From Spinellus fusiger (Eukaryota > Mucoromycota > Mucoromycetes > Mucorales > Phycomycetaceae): a DNA stretch of 64,000 nucleotides. The notes under the pieces are model-generated. The model ran no database searches and was not told where the DNA came from. It saw nothing but the letters and a program-made list of their open reading frames with translations. The DNA is taken from the NCBI GenBank assembly GCA_025094145.1, contig JALLLS010000059.1, forward strand, positions 161,346 to 225,345, read 5' to 3'. How positions within the stretch are numbered: the first letter of the stretch is position 1; every line of letters starts with the position of its first letter. The position numbers and the translations under genes are program-made. Shown piece by piece: positions 1 through 12,500 of this stretch.

Positions 1-267
1 TCAATTCAGAGTAGGTGGTCTATAGTACAAGAGAGAGAGAGAACAAGGGAAATAGGGAAATAGGACCTTGCTTAACTGATGGACAGATAACGTGCTGATG
101 GACTTGTTTATTTCTTGTAGGGCGCTGAGATCCTTTATGCTCGCTCGCTTCGTCCCTTTTTGCTCAATGCCCAGTCAGACATCGACCATCACACAGACTC
201 CATCCGAAGCAAAGTGGGTAATTTTGCCTCTGAATTATCACAGTCTGCTTCCACCAAGTCCGATTAA
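1..267 (+). CDS. REEP/Yop1 (TB2/DP1/HVA22) family protein, 3' end only
   Basis: Two exons are visible, 1..10 and 121..267, joined across a GT-AG intron (gtaggt at 11, ttgtag at 120). The joined frame reads QFR|GAEILYARSLRPFLLNAQ and ends 48 codons later at TAA. The motif QFRGAxxLYxxxxRPFL is typical of the end of the TB2/DP1/HVA22 domain, where the second hairpin leads into a cytosolic amphipathic helix and a short polar tail (here ending SASTKSD). Family members (Yop1, REEP5) shape tubular ER membranes. The membrane hairpins and the start lie upstream of the window. Confidence is good for the family but not for the exact paralogue, because only about 51 residues are available. Confidence 0.8.
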
Positions 268-1938
268 AGAGTAAAGAGTGTGGGTGTTATGCTATGGGAA
301 AGAGAAAAAGATACCCTTTCTGTCTGTCTATTTTACCATGAATATAAAGATATATACTTATTTATATATACGTGTATATATATAAATGTATATATAAAAT
401 AAATATAAATACAAATATAAATATAAATATAAAAAGGATCGGTCTTGCCTTGTTACTTGTGGTATATCAATGTGTATGTGTGTGCGGGTGTGTGTGGGTG
501 GGTGGATAGGCTTGGCAGGGGGAGGGACAAAAAAGGGAATAAAGAAAAGCACCTCATGTTTTGTTCTATTTCCAACAATAGAAAACAACTCCTGTCGCTA
601 CTTTAATATTGAATCATCGTCAAGTGGGAACACTGTATATTGAGGCGGCGACACTTATGGAGATAGAAAATGGATGCTGTGGCGCATGATGTGGCGGGGA
701 ATAGGAAAAAAGAGACATTCTGTGTCACTTTCATGTGATAATAGAAAGAGACAACTCCACCATGCAAAATTAGAAAGAGACGGACTGATAAACTGACCGA
801 ATGCACTTGACAGATCTTGACGACCTCATGGTAAGATGTGTGTTGTGCTGTTCAATGATACAGTGAATGCTTATTCTCTGATCTTCTGTTGGTGTCTGTA
901 AGGGGTAGGTAGATGAGAGAAAGAAAGAAACAAGAGAAAGAAGAAACAAGGACCAGGACTCCATAGAGACAGTATCCTAGAAACATGTGTGACCAGTGTC
1001 CCATGGATCAACAAGTCACTGTGAAGGAGAATAGAACTGAATAGAGTGTGTCTGTGATGAGAAAGGGGGGGGTGTCTATAAAGAAGAGCAGTCCAGTGAG
1101 AACAAGACCTAGGAATCACTTGAAAGAGGAAAACAGTGGACCTTTCGATAGCCCTTCTATATAAAATAATTAAAAAAAACACAGATTGTATCCAATAGGC
1201 AGTTGTTGTTTTGTTAAGGAGAAAAAAGGTCAACTTTATCCCCCCAACACAGCCCATGGATACAGCCCATGGATCTTGTGGTAGATGAAGAGAGAGAGAA
1301 AGAGAGAGAGAAAAGGGGACACTACAAAAGTACATCCTATAAGAAGGAAAGGATGAGAAGCCACCAAGAAATGCCATGCACTGATCTTTTTTTTTCTTTT
1401 CTCTGTTGTCTCCTCGGACATTTCCCTTGGTATGGAAGAATAGATGGACATGTATCAAAGACACTTCCATCGTTCTGCTGTATACAGTAGAAGGATCTTT
1501 TTTTTCATTGGTTCTGAGGAATAGACCCTGCTCAACACTGCTATTGTTTCTTTGGTATTGTCTTGGTCCAATATGAAAGTAAGCTTTTAGAATCAACAGT
1601 CCATCTGTGGAGTATTCCCTTGTCTCTTCTCCCTTTCTGGTGCTACTCATACTACTTGAAGATCCTTGGGTAGTGTGGCTTGTTATAGAGACAGACCCAT
1701 TGAATAGCTCTTGGAGCAGGCAGATGCAATAAGACGGAGCCTTTCTTCATGATGGATCTTTTACTGATTTATTTATGAACAATAGTCTTTACACAACCTT
1801 CTTATTTTTTCTCAGATGTACTGTTGCTATGTGTTGGCCTCCTTCTATTCCATGTAGAACGTGTTCTAAAATAGGGGAACTAACAACAACAACAACAAAA
1901 AGGTGTATACACTACTAACAGTCGGTCTATGGCTATTC
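268..1938. other. Intergenic region with AT microsatellites
   Basis: No gene is supported here. It holds an ATATAA/AAATAT-rich stretch (about 345-435) and GA/AAAG-rich tracts (about 1280-1320). A 259-codon open frame runs on the minus strand at 871-1650, but its residues are Leu/Ser/Phe/His-rich strings with no recognisable domain, so I do not call it. It probably holds the terminators of the converging flanking genes. Confidence 0.5.
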
Positions 1939-3872
1939 TTAATCTTCTTCGTCGCTTGAATCTGCATTGTTCTTTAACCACTGAACAAAGGGCTCCATTT
2001 GCTTAATAAAGATGGTCTTTCCTTGAGGCTTGTGAGCCTTGTCTGCCCAATAGAGAATGGCATTGTCTGACAGGACATCATTCTTGTACAGGAGCTGGAC
2101 AATTTGACGGAAGATCTTTGTGAATTTGGCATCTTCGTAACATGTCAATTGAGCCTTTTGCAGGAGGATGATCTCGGTTTTGGGCGACGTGGCAAAGGCC
2201 TCCATCACCTTGGACCATTGCTACATGTCCATTCTAGAGAGTGAGTCGCTGCCATGGATGGATAGATCAACTAGGAAACTTACGTTGAGAGCACGCAGGG
2301 TCTGTGCCTCGACTTGGTCAGGACGGGCATTGATGAGGTCCAGTGTTCCAAGCACAGCAACCCAAATGATTTGAATGATTTCAGATTCAACCAACCCTGC
2401 GTCCTTTGCACTTTGTTTGACATAGGCAATGACCTAGAAATAAAGAGAGACAAGCTGAGTGACTTTTTTTTCTCTCTCCACAGTGTATTGTTTCTATGGT
2501 TACCTCTGCAGCATTGGTTTCGGACTCTAGCATTTCCTTGAGCTTAGTGGCCAAATCGTCCTTTTTAAAGTTCTTTTGGTTTCTTTGGTGGAATTCTACC
2601 AAAGACTTCATGTCCTCAGCCTCAAAGTGGCGTACGAGACATTCATCCTCACGTTTGTTGGGAGGGAAAAGGTCAATCAGCTTGGCGTCAAGGCCGGCGT
2701 TGATGAGCGACTTTCCGAGCTGCTCAATGGTCTGTACGCTCAAGATAGTGCGGAAGACAGTGGTAGCAAACTCCAAGGAAAGGCCTACAGAAGAAAAGAA
2801 ACAGCAGCAGATGAGACAAACGCCTCTCTTTCTCTCTCTTTCTATTTTACACTGTGTTTTTACCATCTTTGACCAAGTAGTCCTTAAAGAGGACCTTCAG
2901 GGCAGAAAGACTGCCAAGCTGAATTGTCACAAAGTAACCCGTGGCCACAGCCAACTTATGGTTTTCGGCAGGTTGCCAGCGGTTGATGTATTGGAGAATG
3001 TTATTCAATGTCTCCTCAAATGAGCGTGTCAAGTACTTGTGACGACGAATGAGCTTATGGAATACATCAACTGTGTTTCTGATGGATACAGTGTCGTCGG
3101 CGCACCCAAAGATACTAAAGGGGGAGCGTTCGGCATCATCATTAATGATTCCTCCAGGCTCTGTTGATAATAAACAAAACAAACAAACAAAATTGTTAAC
3201 ACAAACACATACACTGTGGAGAGAATAGACCCCAAAAGGAAATAAGAAATCAAATAAGAAATAAAACGTGGTGTATGTAGGGTGGGTTGGCAGGTGCTTC
3301 TTTTCTTTATAAAAGAGAGAAAAAGAGAGAAAAAAAGAGAGAGAAAAAAAGAAAAAACATTGCAATCCTCCCCCTCCTCTTTTATTTTCTTCTGGCTCCC
3401 CTTTCTTTTGACTTACCAAGGATACCACCAGTAATAAGGATTTCAAAAAGAGAGTCGTTGTATTTACGGTATTCAAGTGTGTTTGCACCAGAATCAAGTT
3501 GAATGGAAATATCGTCTAAGTTGCCAGGTTTGGCTGTCTCCAATAGCTTAAGGACTTGATCTCTAAAAACTGAACAACGAACAGGACTTGGTTATTTTTT
3601 TGGTCTGTGGACGCGGTGGACAGAACTTACTCTCGGGCTCGTGTTTGGCTTGTGCTTTTTGAACACCCTTGGGAGAAGAGACGGAACATATAAGCACACA
3701 CACATCTTTTCCAACTTTTCCAACTTTTCCAACTTTTCCAACTTTTCCAACTTCTCCAACTTCTCCAACTTCTCCTGCTTCTTCCTCTCTTATGACTCAC
3801 TTTTCTTTGTTTTATTCTCGCACCATTCAAAGCAGGTTTAGGAGTGTTTGTTTGTGTTTGGGTAGAATTCAT
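1939..3872 (-). CDS. eIF5-mimic protein (BZW1/BZW2, 5MP) translation regulator
   Basis: Seven exons on the minus strand: 3801..3872, 3631..3667, 3417..3569, 2864..3160, 2504..2784, 2284..2433 and 1939..2220, total 423 aa (human BZW1 is about 419). All introns are GT-AG and all phases agree. The N-terminus (PKPALNGARIKQRK) matches the family start. The core reads FRDQVLKLLE...LEYRKYNDSLFEILITGGILEPGG, and the C-terminal third is a W2/MIF4G-like domain with the tryptophan-acidic boxes (WVAVLGTLDLINARPDQ, ending NNADSSDEED). Family members bind eIF2 and eIF3 through the W2 domain, compete with eIF5 and tighten start-codon choice. Intron 1 contains a 9-bp tandem repeat. Identity is close to certain; the regulatory role is by homology. 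Confidence 0.93.
3708..3776. repeat. 9-bp tandem repeat inside 5MP intron 1
   Basis: About eight head-to-tail copies of ttttccaac, the last ones ttctccaac, lie wholly within intron 1 of the 5MP gene (intron 3668..3800). The period is a multiple of three, so it opens frames in several phases, but it is intronic. Confidence 0.85.
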
Positions 3873-4212
3873 GAACTAGGAAAGGCAGAAACGAAATTCA
3901 AAGAGGGAGACAAGTCAGGTAAAGGTGGGAGGAAACAAAGGAAACAACAGAGAGAGAAAAAAAAAGGTTATTTTTAAACAAGTGAACTATGGGAACACGT
4001 CAGAACCAATGAACGATTCTGCGGAAATTAAATCTAGTGAGGTCTAGGGCACGTGATACTGCCAGAAGTCAGGGTGGGCTTTTCAAGTGAACTCTGTGTC
4101 TGTGATCATTGGCTACAGTTTAAAACAGAAGCAGAAGCAGAATCAGAAATAGAAACGTCCGATGCTAGTGGGGTGGATAGGACTGTTCTTAGTAGAATAA
4201 GAGATGATGAGA

Positions 4213-4440
4213 TTTTGTTGTTGTTGTTATTATTATTGTTGTTGTTATTATTATTGTTGTTGTTATTATTATTGTTGTTGTTATTATTATTGTTGTTGTT
4301 ATTATTATTGTTGTTGTTATTATTATTGTTGTTGTTATTATTATTGTTGTTGTTATTATTATTGTTGTTGTTATTATTATTGTTGTTTTTGTTGTTGTTA
4401 TTATTGTTGTTGTTTTATTATTGTTGTTGTTATTTATTAT
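4213..4440. repeat. Composite (TTG)3(TTA)3 microsatellite
   Basis: An 18-bp higher-order unit of three TTG and three TTA triplets is repeated about ten times and then decays into TTATTATCAC-like repeats. It reads as poly-Leu, Cys/Tyr or Thr/Ile depending on frame. No gene structure surrounds it. Confidence 0.9.
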
Positions 4441-4540
4441 TATCACTATTATTTGTTATTTATTATTATCACTATTATTTGTTATTTATTATCATCACTA
4501 TTATTTGTTATTTATCATCACTGAAACAGTTGTTGCAAGT

Positions 4541-6102
4541 ATAAATAACAAATAATAATAATAATAATAAAAGATACTTTTTCATCCATAAAACTCACAC
4601 AACACCACTCTATTCAAGGTTAGAACTCATTGAATTGCCCATTTATAGACTAGTACAGTGCATTCTACAATGTACTGGTTTATAAAGCATCTCCGTAATA
4701 GCCAGTGATCTACAAGGAAGAACTGGACTCAGGTTGGAGTGGCTTAACAGTGGATATCTAGTATTCTGTTCTGGTAGAATTGGACACTGCCCTAGCAGCA
4801 TACCACAGTCAATCCTAAGAGAGCAAGTGTCCTATTACATCAAGACTAGGAGGGTAGATGACTCACAATGATAGCTGATGCTTGGGTCTGTAGTCTATCC
4901 TATATTGAAAGGGGATATCTATAGTCTATCCATGAATACTTGTGGCCGATGGAATACCCACCCACCCACATCATCACAGATCAATGGATTGATAGGTGAA
5001 GAGTGTTACTATGGAGTGTTGCTATGGAAAGAGAAAAAAAATCCCTTTGCCAGCCTACACATCTACTTGGATATAAAAGTATAAACAAGTATAAACATAG
5101 AAACATAGAAACATAGAAACAAATGCATTGCTTTTAGACATAGAAACTCACCCCCTTTTTTTTCATCATCTCACAGTCAGACATCTAATACTTATAAAGA
5201 AATATCTACTGAGTACAATGACTACGCATATCAGTCGTATTGTTTGTTGTGGAAAATCCTTTCGTTACAACCACAAAAACATCAAATGATTTCTTGGCTG
5301 TAAGAAAGAAAGAAAAGACAATATAAAAAACAAATGCAGTCCGATACTTTCTATTCCCCAGGATAAATAGACTTTATTCTTTATGAAGAATAAAACATGT
5401 CTTTAAATATATCTTGTGAATAAAACTCTTCTCTTTACTAAAGCAATAATAATAATAATAATAATAACAGTAATAATAACAATAGCAGTAATAATAACAA
5501 TAACAGTAATAATAACAGTAATAATAACAGTAACAGTAATAATAACAATAACAGTAATAAAAGGTGCAATATAAACACTATACTTATCCTTTGCTTCTGT
5601 TATTATCATTAAAAGAACGAGAAAGTATCTATAAAGTAGTGGAGCAAGTAAGGGAAGAATATATCCTACCACACGACATCTCATGGGCTCCACTGAGAGA
5701 AAGGCACACTCATCTATAGTGGCTTGTTCAATTGAGAATCCCTATAGACCCTGTGCACAAATGAACCTTACTACACACACACAGGAATAGGGGGAGAGGG
5801 ATCCCATAGTCATTACACTAATAATGTGGGGAAATGGGAGACAGCTTTTCCTATTTAATATAGAGTGGGTGCCGTCATGGATCCGTAAACATCAACAAAC
5901 AGCCGACAGTGTTAAAACACAACAGAGACAAAGAAGAAATAGAATACCATGACACCAAAACAATAGACACCAGGAATGGGTTTGTGGAGTGGGCTCTGAG
6001 AAGAAGAGAAATGGAAAGTGCACACTAGTAAGTATTTAGGAAATAGAGAAATAAACAGGCATTACATCATGAAAACTCTATTAGAATGATAAAGCAGGAA
6101 GG
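4541..6102. other. AT-rich intergenic region
   Basis: No gene is seen. An (AATAACAGTAAT)-type microsatellite lies at about 5445-5560 and short A/T tracts occur throughout. Open frames here are low-complexity Ile/Val/Thr strings. Confidence 0.5.
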
Positions 6103-7380
6103 TACTCACCAGGAGATGATTGGGATATATAAGGAAATATTCTGAGAATAAAATCAAAATCTTCTTATGATTGGCTAATGTGTTTGAAAAGGCCTTTTTG
6201 TTGTCCAGATGAGCTATTTCAAACTCTACCTGCCTGTTTTAGCAATAGCTACTGACTTTGTAATTAAAAAGTATAGAATTGGCTGTAAAGAGAAGAAATA
6301 GAGCCAGAATCCACTTAATATTACAACTCAGTCACTGAATTTATTGTTTAACATAATGTGTTATCCTTAGGCCCACAGTATTTGTAGTATAGCACTGCTT
6401 AAGAAAGATGTATTACAGAACACACTGAATTAACTCTAGTGGTCATTGTCCATAAAATAGAACCAAACTTACTTGTGTTGAGAGCAGTATAGCCATTCAT
6501 AGACTCACTATCTATCATCACCTCAATTATCTCATTTTAACTGGTACTAACAGTGGTGCTTAATGATAACAAAGCATTGTTTCTAATACTGTCTTTTAGG
6601 TCCAAGGCAAATAGAGTGTGAATTGTTTGACTTGTGGATTTTCTACTTGTGAATTCTACTTGTGAATTCTACTACTTGTGAATTCTACTTGTGAATTGTA
6701 TGAGTGGAGGCTAGTGTATACATCACCAGAATAGAGAAAGAAAGATTATTATTTGTTTTGATACTTCCCTCCTTTTGTTATTTCCTACACTGCACATACA
6801 ACTCAACACTCAAGCACTTTTCAATATGAGCATAACTGAGCAAGGTAATGTGCTATTATTAACAAAGAGAAATAATAGAGAGAAGTGATAGACACCATCA
6901 AAGACTGTTTTAGATATGAAAAGGTAAGCAGTGTCTTTGTCTCAGCTTGATCTCATTGCAATCCACAAGACACTCATTGTATTGTTAATAAATAAAGACT
7001 CACAAATCAGTCTTAGGAGGTCTTCTACAAGGTCAATACTATCTAGAGTATTATCCTGAGCATAGTTGTCTATCTCCCAGGAACAAATCATAAGGCTTTC
7101 AGGGTATAGATTCTATTGCTATGAGGGAATGTACTTGGGCAGTAGCTATAGTACATACTATAGTATTAGCTACATTATTATGATAGACAATGCTATTCAT
7201 CAACACTATATTCCATTGATAATACAATTTGATAGTGAAGTATTCCATAAAAAGAAATAATGATCTGGATATCCATTACCCTTTTGATTTTAAACACAGT
7301 TACATAAAAGGGCAAACTATTTTTTACGTAACAGGAAGGGGATATCACCGCTTAAAGGTCAGACTATCTTTGGGTGTGTA
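6103..7380 (+). mobile_element. Short TIR element, family A copy 1
   Basis: It begins tactcaccaggagatgat with gggatatataaggaaat nearby and ends ctttgggtgtgta, giving imperfect terminal inverted repeats of the form TACACACC...GGTGTGTA. Internal blocks recur in the copies at 10.35, 14.7, 18.9 and 37.3 kb: for example gatgagctatttcaaa, taacatrtgttatcc-type text, gtggaggctagtgtata and ctattgctatgagg. No transposase-sized ORF is seen, so it is probably non-autonomous. The superfamily is not determined, and I cannot find a consistent target-site duplication. Confidence 0.65.
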
Positions 7381-7434
7381 GGAAAGCAGAAAAACAGAAA
7401 ACACAAAGTAGGAATAGATAGGCACACAAACCTA

Positions 7435-7490
7435 ATTTTTTTTTTTCTTTTTTTCTTTTTTTCTTTCTTTTTTTCTTTCTTTCTTTAAAC
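7435..7490. repeat. T/C-rich tract (tttctttt)n
   Basis: A polypyrimidine run directly follows family A copy 1. It resembles the many (ttct)n tracts found in introns and spacers of this window. Confidence 0.7.
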
Positions 7491-8166
7491 AGAACACACA
7501 CTCTATTGGGCGAAATTCATTCAACAGGAGAGACACCATGGCATGCACCTGTCCAATCGAGTCTAGTTTTCTGTCCAATGCAGGCACTTTCTATCTTTAC
7601 TACTGCTGTCTTTTATAGATTGCACTTGTACATTCTTTTATATTTATAAAAAGAACTCACCTGAATGGAGGGATAGAGTGACATGAGAATGGTGTTCACT
7701 CCAAGGCATCTCTTGCCTGTCTTCTCCTACAACACAACCATGGAGAAAAAGTCCCATCTCATCCCAAGAACAAGCACCAGGCTATTATGAAATAGGCAGA
7801 AGGATTTCCTCCTTTTACAGTGGCATGGTCTTCAGTGTCCTTTTCTAAAGTCACACAGAGACACCAGTGAATCTATAGAAAACAATAAAAACAATAAAAA
7901 CAGAGTCTGAAACATGCAACAACAGCAGCAACAACAATAAACAGTGAGAAAGATAAACAACAGGGCTTACTTGTCCTTTCCACTCCACCTTTTCTTCATT
8001 GGAAACAAGGAAGCACGGAGTCTCTTCTCTTCTCTCTTCTCTTCTTTTTATAAACACACATCCCAACCTCACTACTAAAGATAGAGTTTAAATATTTATT
8101 GAGAGTGAGACCATGAAAAAAAGCCTGTACATATGTGCAAAAGAGGAGAAATATACAAAAAAGAAC

Positions 8167-9328
8167 TTAGGCAACAATGCCAATAGCGGACTTCAAATCA
8201 TGCACCACTTTATCTTTCGACGTTGACGCGTAGACAGTGTAGTAGCGAATCTGTTCTTGGACGCTATCAATGGAAGTCTGTAGCATCGGTAACACATAGG
8301 CCTGTGTCAAATGAACAATGCTTGTGGCTTTCTGGAGAGGCGCAAGATCTTCTCGCAGGGCCTCTGTGCGGATAATGTCATATTCATGCGTGGCAAATCC
8401 AACCAGAGGATCCAGAACACTCTGCATCGACACAGGCAGACGCAGACTGTGGCGGTGGTCCTTGAGGTATGTGGACGCATGGTCCAGACGGTGCACCAGT
8501 TCAGCAGTGAGTTCCTGGATTCTCTGGTTGGCCATCTCCTGTGTCTGATCATACCCACCCTTGATGTGGTGTGTGAATTCCTGCACTCGCTCACCCGCAA
8601 GGTGGCGTGAATAGAGGATCCATGTTTGGAGGCTTGTGTTCAGTCTGGAGATGTGTGCTGCCGTATCATGTAAGAGTTGGTTTGTTTCTGTGAGTCGTGT
8701 GAGGTCGGCTCTTGAATAGGGCATACGCTCCACCAGGCGCTGGGAGACATCATTGGCAAGACGGTAGAAACGGAGGCTGGCCTGCTCCTCTTCGTCGGGA
8801 GAGTGGCTGTGTCTTTTTTCGCTGGTGGGCAGCCATTTGTCGACGAGCGACTCAATGTTGTCGGCAGCCCCCATCATGCGCTGGTTGATGGGAGCAGGGA
8901 GGGTGGTGAGGGAGGAGAGACGGCCTCGCACACCATCCACCAGCTCCACCAGGTCGTCGGTGGATTGGCGCACCACTGTGATCCGTTTCTCAATCATGTC
9001 CAGTGACTTGCAGCCAATGTCGTCGGCCATTTGGGTGCTCGATCGATATTTTGCTGCATAGGGTGAGGCTATTTCTGTTGCTCTTGTCAGTGTTGTTTCT
9101 GCCTGTTGGAGAGCATAGCGGCTCAAGGGTGTTTTGTTGCAGTAGTGCTGCACCTTACCCAGTCCTTCCTGGACAAGAGGCATGGCTGAGAGTCGTGCCC
9201 AGAAGGACAGAGGGTCTACTAAAGAGAGGGCATGAGTGTGTATGTTCCAAGATGATGTTTATGCTGAAGGGGAGGGGAGGGGAAGTACCTTGGCCTTGGG
9301 TGGCATTGGGTGGGTTGGATGTTTCCAT
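8167..9328 (-). CDS. Perilipin-like lipid-droplet protein
   Basis: Two exons, 9289..9328 and 8167..9218, joined at phase 1, encode 363 aa. The start METSNPPN is chosen because the frame runs on from it across a clean gtactt...ctttag intron. The reading VDPLSFWARL...YALQQAETTLTRA...YAAKYRSSTQMADDIGCKSLDMIEKRITVVRQSTDDLV matches the PAT/perilipin pattern, in which repeated 11-mer-like amphipathic helices precede the conserved CxxLDxIExxxPxxxxxxxxV stretch (here about residues 80-105). The remaining protein is helical without membrane segments. In fungi such proteins (the Mpl1/CAP20 type) coat lipid droplets and limit lipolysis. The alternative that this is an unrelated helical coat protein is less likely given the CKSLDMIEKR core. 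Confidence 0.82.
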
Positions 9329-9334
9329 GAAGAA

Positions 9335-9382
9335 GGAGAGCAAGGAGAGCAAGGAGAGCAAGGAGAGCAAGGATAGCAGGTG
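9335..9382. repeat. 9-bp (ggagagcaa) repeat upstream of the perilipin-like gene
   Basis: Five direct copies of aaggagagc lie directly upstream of the perilipin ATG, in the presumed 5' UTR or promoter. Confidence 0.75.
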
Positions 9383-10350
9383 GAGAACAAAGGGGTTGTT
9401 GGGGTTATTTACTCTGTTGGAACACAACAGCAAATCAATAAGAAGAAGAGGAAAAAGAAGAAGAAAAGAAAAAGAGACTGGAGTTTTCTTTTTTTTTTCT
9501 TTCTTTTTTATAAGTGCAATGCCTACTCAGTTCACCCTTGACCGTCTCTTTTTATACACTTGTCATGGCATAGAGCTGATGGTATCGGGGCTTGAATCCT
9601 CCCTCAGGTCTTTTAGTTGTTCTCTTTAGAGTGATCCGTGTTTACCAATCACACGCATCGACATGTGAAGATGTAAAAAAAAAATTAGAGAGAATCAACC
9701 TTCACTTTATTTGGGATCTCTGGCTATTGTTAACATAGCCGCTCTTCATTCTGCAAATGGCTTGTCCTACACAGTTTATTCTCATCACCCGTTTCTTTTT
9801 TCTATTTTATATCTTTGTGGATTCCAACCCAGGCTCTGCTGTCCTTTTTGATGCCATCATTGACATTTCTGCTGCAACCTCCACTGAACCCGCCGTGCAC
9901 ATGTCAGGCAAAGAGAAATCTATAGCAATGGAGTCTATAAGATTTCCTTTTATATTCTGTCTGTTGATGTGGGTGGAGTATTTTTCCTTTTGACATGCAA
10001 TACTTTTTCCTTTTCTTCATGAGATGCATGGGTTCTATAGGGAGGGAGGGGGTGAGTGAGTGAGGGAGAGGGTGAGTGAGGAATACACATACACCTACAC
10101 ACACACTCACATTGGTATTAGTCATTGATATATTCTATAAAATACAAATAAATTCACTCTGCTTTTGTTAGCAGGCTGTAGATAACTCAATAGTCAACTC
10201 AATAGATGGATAGATAGATAAATACAGATAGGCTAATGAGTGATAGAAGAAAGGGGACTTTAGGATACAGGGCTCTAACCTAAAATTAGACAATCACAAA
10301 AAAAGAAATGAATGACACGTCAAGACATGAATGAGCAAAAATATATAGAT
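9383..10350. other. Intergenic region
   Basis: It holds A/T tracts and a (ggtgagtgag)-type imperfect repeat at about 10030-10085. An open frame at 9757-9993 encodes no recognisable domain. I see nothing else. Confidence 0.4.
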
Positions 10351-11180
10351 GACACACCTAAAGGTGTTGAGGATAGAAACGGACTACTAAATTACAATAT
10401 TGCTGATGGACTCAACTGTTTGAACATCAATGTCCGCAGTCTGAATGAGCTATTTCAAATCTTATTTACTTTGTTTGGTAATGACTATTGACTTGACAAT
10501 GGAACATTATACAATAACCATAAAAGGAATCTATAGAACCAGAATGACTTGCATTCCAACTCAATACCCTTCTCTTAACATAATGTGTTATCCATCAACT
10601 CACAGTAGGGGTAGATAACACTATTGGAAGTGTATTGATGACAGAGCCCATGGTGTCTATTCCAAGGGCTCGGTTGTCCATGGAATGGAGCCAAAAGTCA
10701 CTTGGATCAATCAAAAAGTAGGCATGCATTGACTGAAGAGCAGCTGTCTCCTCAACAACTACATTATTGTAATCCACAAGACACTCACAAGACACTCTTC
10801 TGTTACAAAGACACTTCTCAAATCAGTCAAAGTCGTCTTCCAAGTCGTCTTCCAAGTCGTCTTCTATACTTTCAACAGTGTCTAGGGTGGTGTCTCTAGT
10901 GTTATCTATCTTCATAGAACAAAGCATTGGACTTCCAGGGTGTGGATTCTGTTACTATGAGGAATCCATTTAGGCAGTAGCTATACTATTATAATAGTTT
11001 ATTATAATATAGTTCACAAAGAACACACTTTGATAATACTATATGCCATAAAAGGAAATACAGTTGAAGACTACACACTTGTTGAGTTTAAATATGATGT
11101 CTATAAAAGTAAATATTATACTCTCTATCACCGGAAATGGGTGTTATCGCTTAAAGACCATAGAAATCCTTGGGTGTGTA
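10351..11180 (+). mobile_element. Short TIR element, family A copy 2
   Basis: Starts gacacacctaaaggtgttga and ends cttgggtgtgta. It shares internal blocks with copy 1, such as gagctatttcaaa followed by taatgactattgact, and cataatgtgttatcc. It contains three 12-bp direct repeats of aagtcgtcttcc at about 10826-10865. No coding capacity is seen. Confidence 0.6.
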
Positions 11181-12500
11181 GTGTAGCAATCACTACAAAG
11201 GAGTATTATTATTATTCTAGTTGACACAAAGGAGAAAAGTAAAAAAAAAACAGAGGTGGACACTAAGATGATAAGAAGCCCGACCAGAGGTAGGCTCCCA
11301 AAGAAACAGCACCCACCTTTCCTACTGTTGAACGAATGCCCTTCTTTGTCTCAAGATCCGTCACTAGTGTAATAACACCAGCGTCACCCATGCTTTCAGT
11401 GGTTTTTTACAGGATCCTCACTTGTCAAATGGATGTGATGTTGTGGAACCATGGTGCAAATATTTCTTAAAAAAAAACATTTTCAGGATTTCAGATAAAC
11501 TGCTAAAGAGCCACCACCGTCCCGCTTTATTGTATCAAGGCAGTGTCGTGTATAAATTCATATTTCCTGTTGCCGTATTAAATAGGGTCTTTCTTTTTTC
11601 TTTCTTTCTTTAGAGAAGAATTTATGTTTTCACAGGCAAACTGTCCAAATGCTACATGTATTTTGTTTTAAAACAAACTCATCATCATCTACAAATAACG
11701 GTGCATCGTTTTTTCTTTTTATAATATAATATAATATAATACAACACTGTAGCCATGCTTTGTGTCGGAAGGCAATCTAATGACTTGTGATCCGCCCACT
11801 CCGCCTGCTTTTAATTTTATTATTGTGGCGATGGACGGACCAGAAAATGTGTTAAAATAGATGTTCTTTCTTTGCTACGATAAAAAGTATTCATAAGCTC
11901 CATTGATATTTATACCAAAATCAGGTGAAAAAGACAGCTGCAGCCATGTACTATGAGTATCCATCTACTCAATGGAAGAGTGTTCGGTCATCAGAACAAA
12001 CAAAGATGATTCCGAAGAAAGAGGCAAAAATATATCTCTACTGAAAATAACCCCTCCTTACTCAAAAGATAAGGTTTCTATTAAAGCAACTCCAATAGCA
12101 TCAGTCTTTTTACTGCTGCTACTGATATTACTACTGATATTACTACTACCACTACAATCATGTCAAGATGACTGATGTTGCTGGATGCTCTGTAGTTTGC
12201 AGTGTTCTTCACTGCTCTGTTCTTTGCCTACCCCACCAATACCCCAATAACATATTGGTGTGGCTGTTGTGGATGACATATACCACAGGAGCAGAGATAG
12301 TCTAATGATAACAGGAACAGATAACCATTGAATTCTATCCCCTCTCTTCTTCCAATGACTTGTGGTGCTACTCATACTCTGAGTACTAATACTACTCAAT
12401 ACGCATACGATCACAGAACCTTTGTTTTATTTCCATCTTATTCCAAATGCCACCTCCCTTTAAGTCTTTCATTACTACAGTCTCTTTATTGGCATGGGCT
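11181..12500. other. Intergenic region downstream of the ELM1-like gene
   Basis: No gene is supported. Visible items are a (ataat)n run near 11720 and a (ctactgatatta)n imperfect repeat near 12117-12155. Open frames are short and lack domains. Confidence 0.4.

Noticed and set aside
3408..3430. A second U12-like motif (gtatcctt) in the 5MP gene
   Set aside because: It is coding sequence (GGTATCCTTG, ending exon 3) directly before a normal gtaagt donor.
4053..4544. A 163-codon poly-leucine open frame
   Set aside because: It is a translation of the TTG/TTA microsatellite; the other frames are equally open.
9757..9993. Plus-strand 78-codon frame downstream of the perilipin promoter
   Set aside because: No recognisable domain, no splice partners and an AT-rich hydrophobic start typical of chance frames here.
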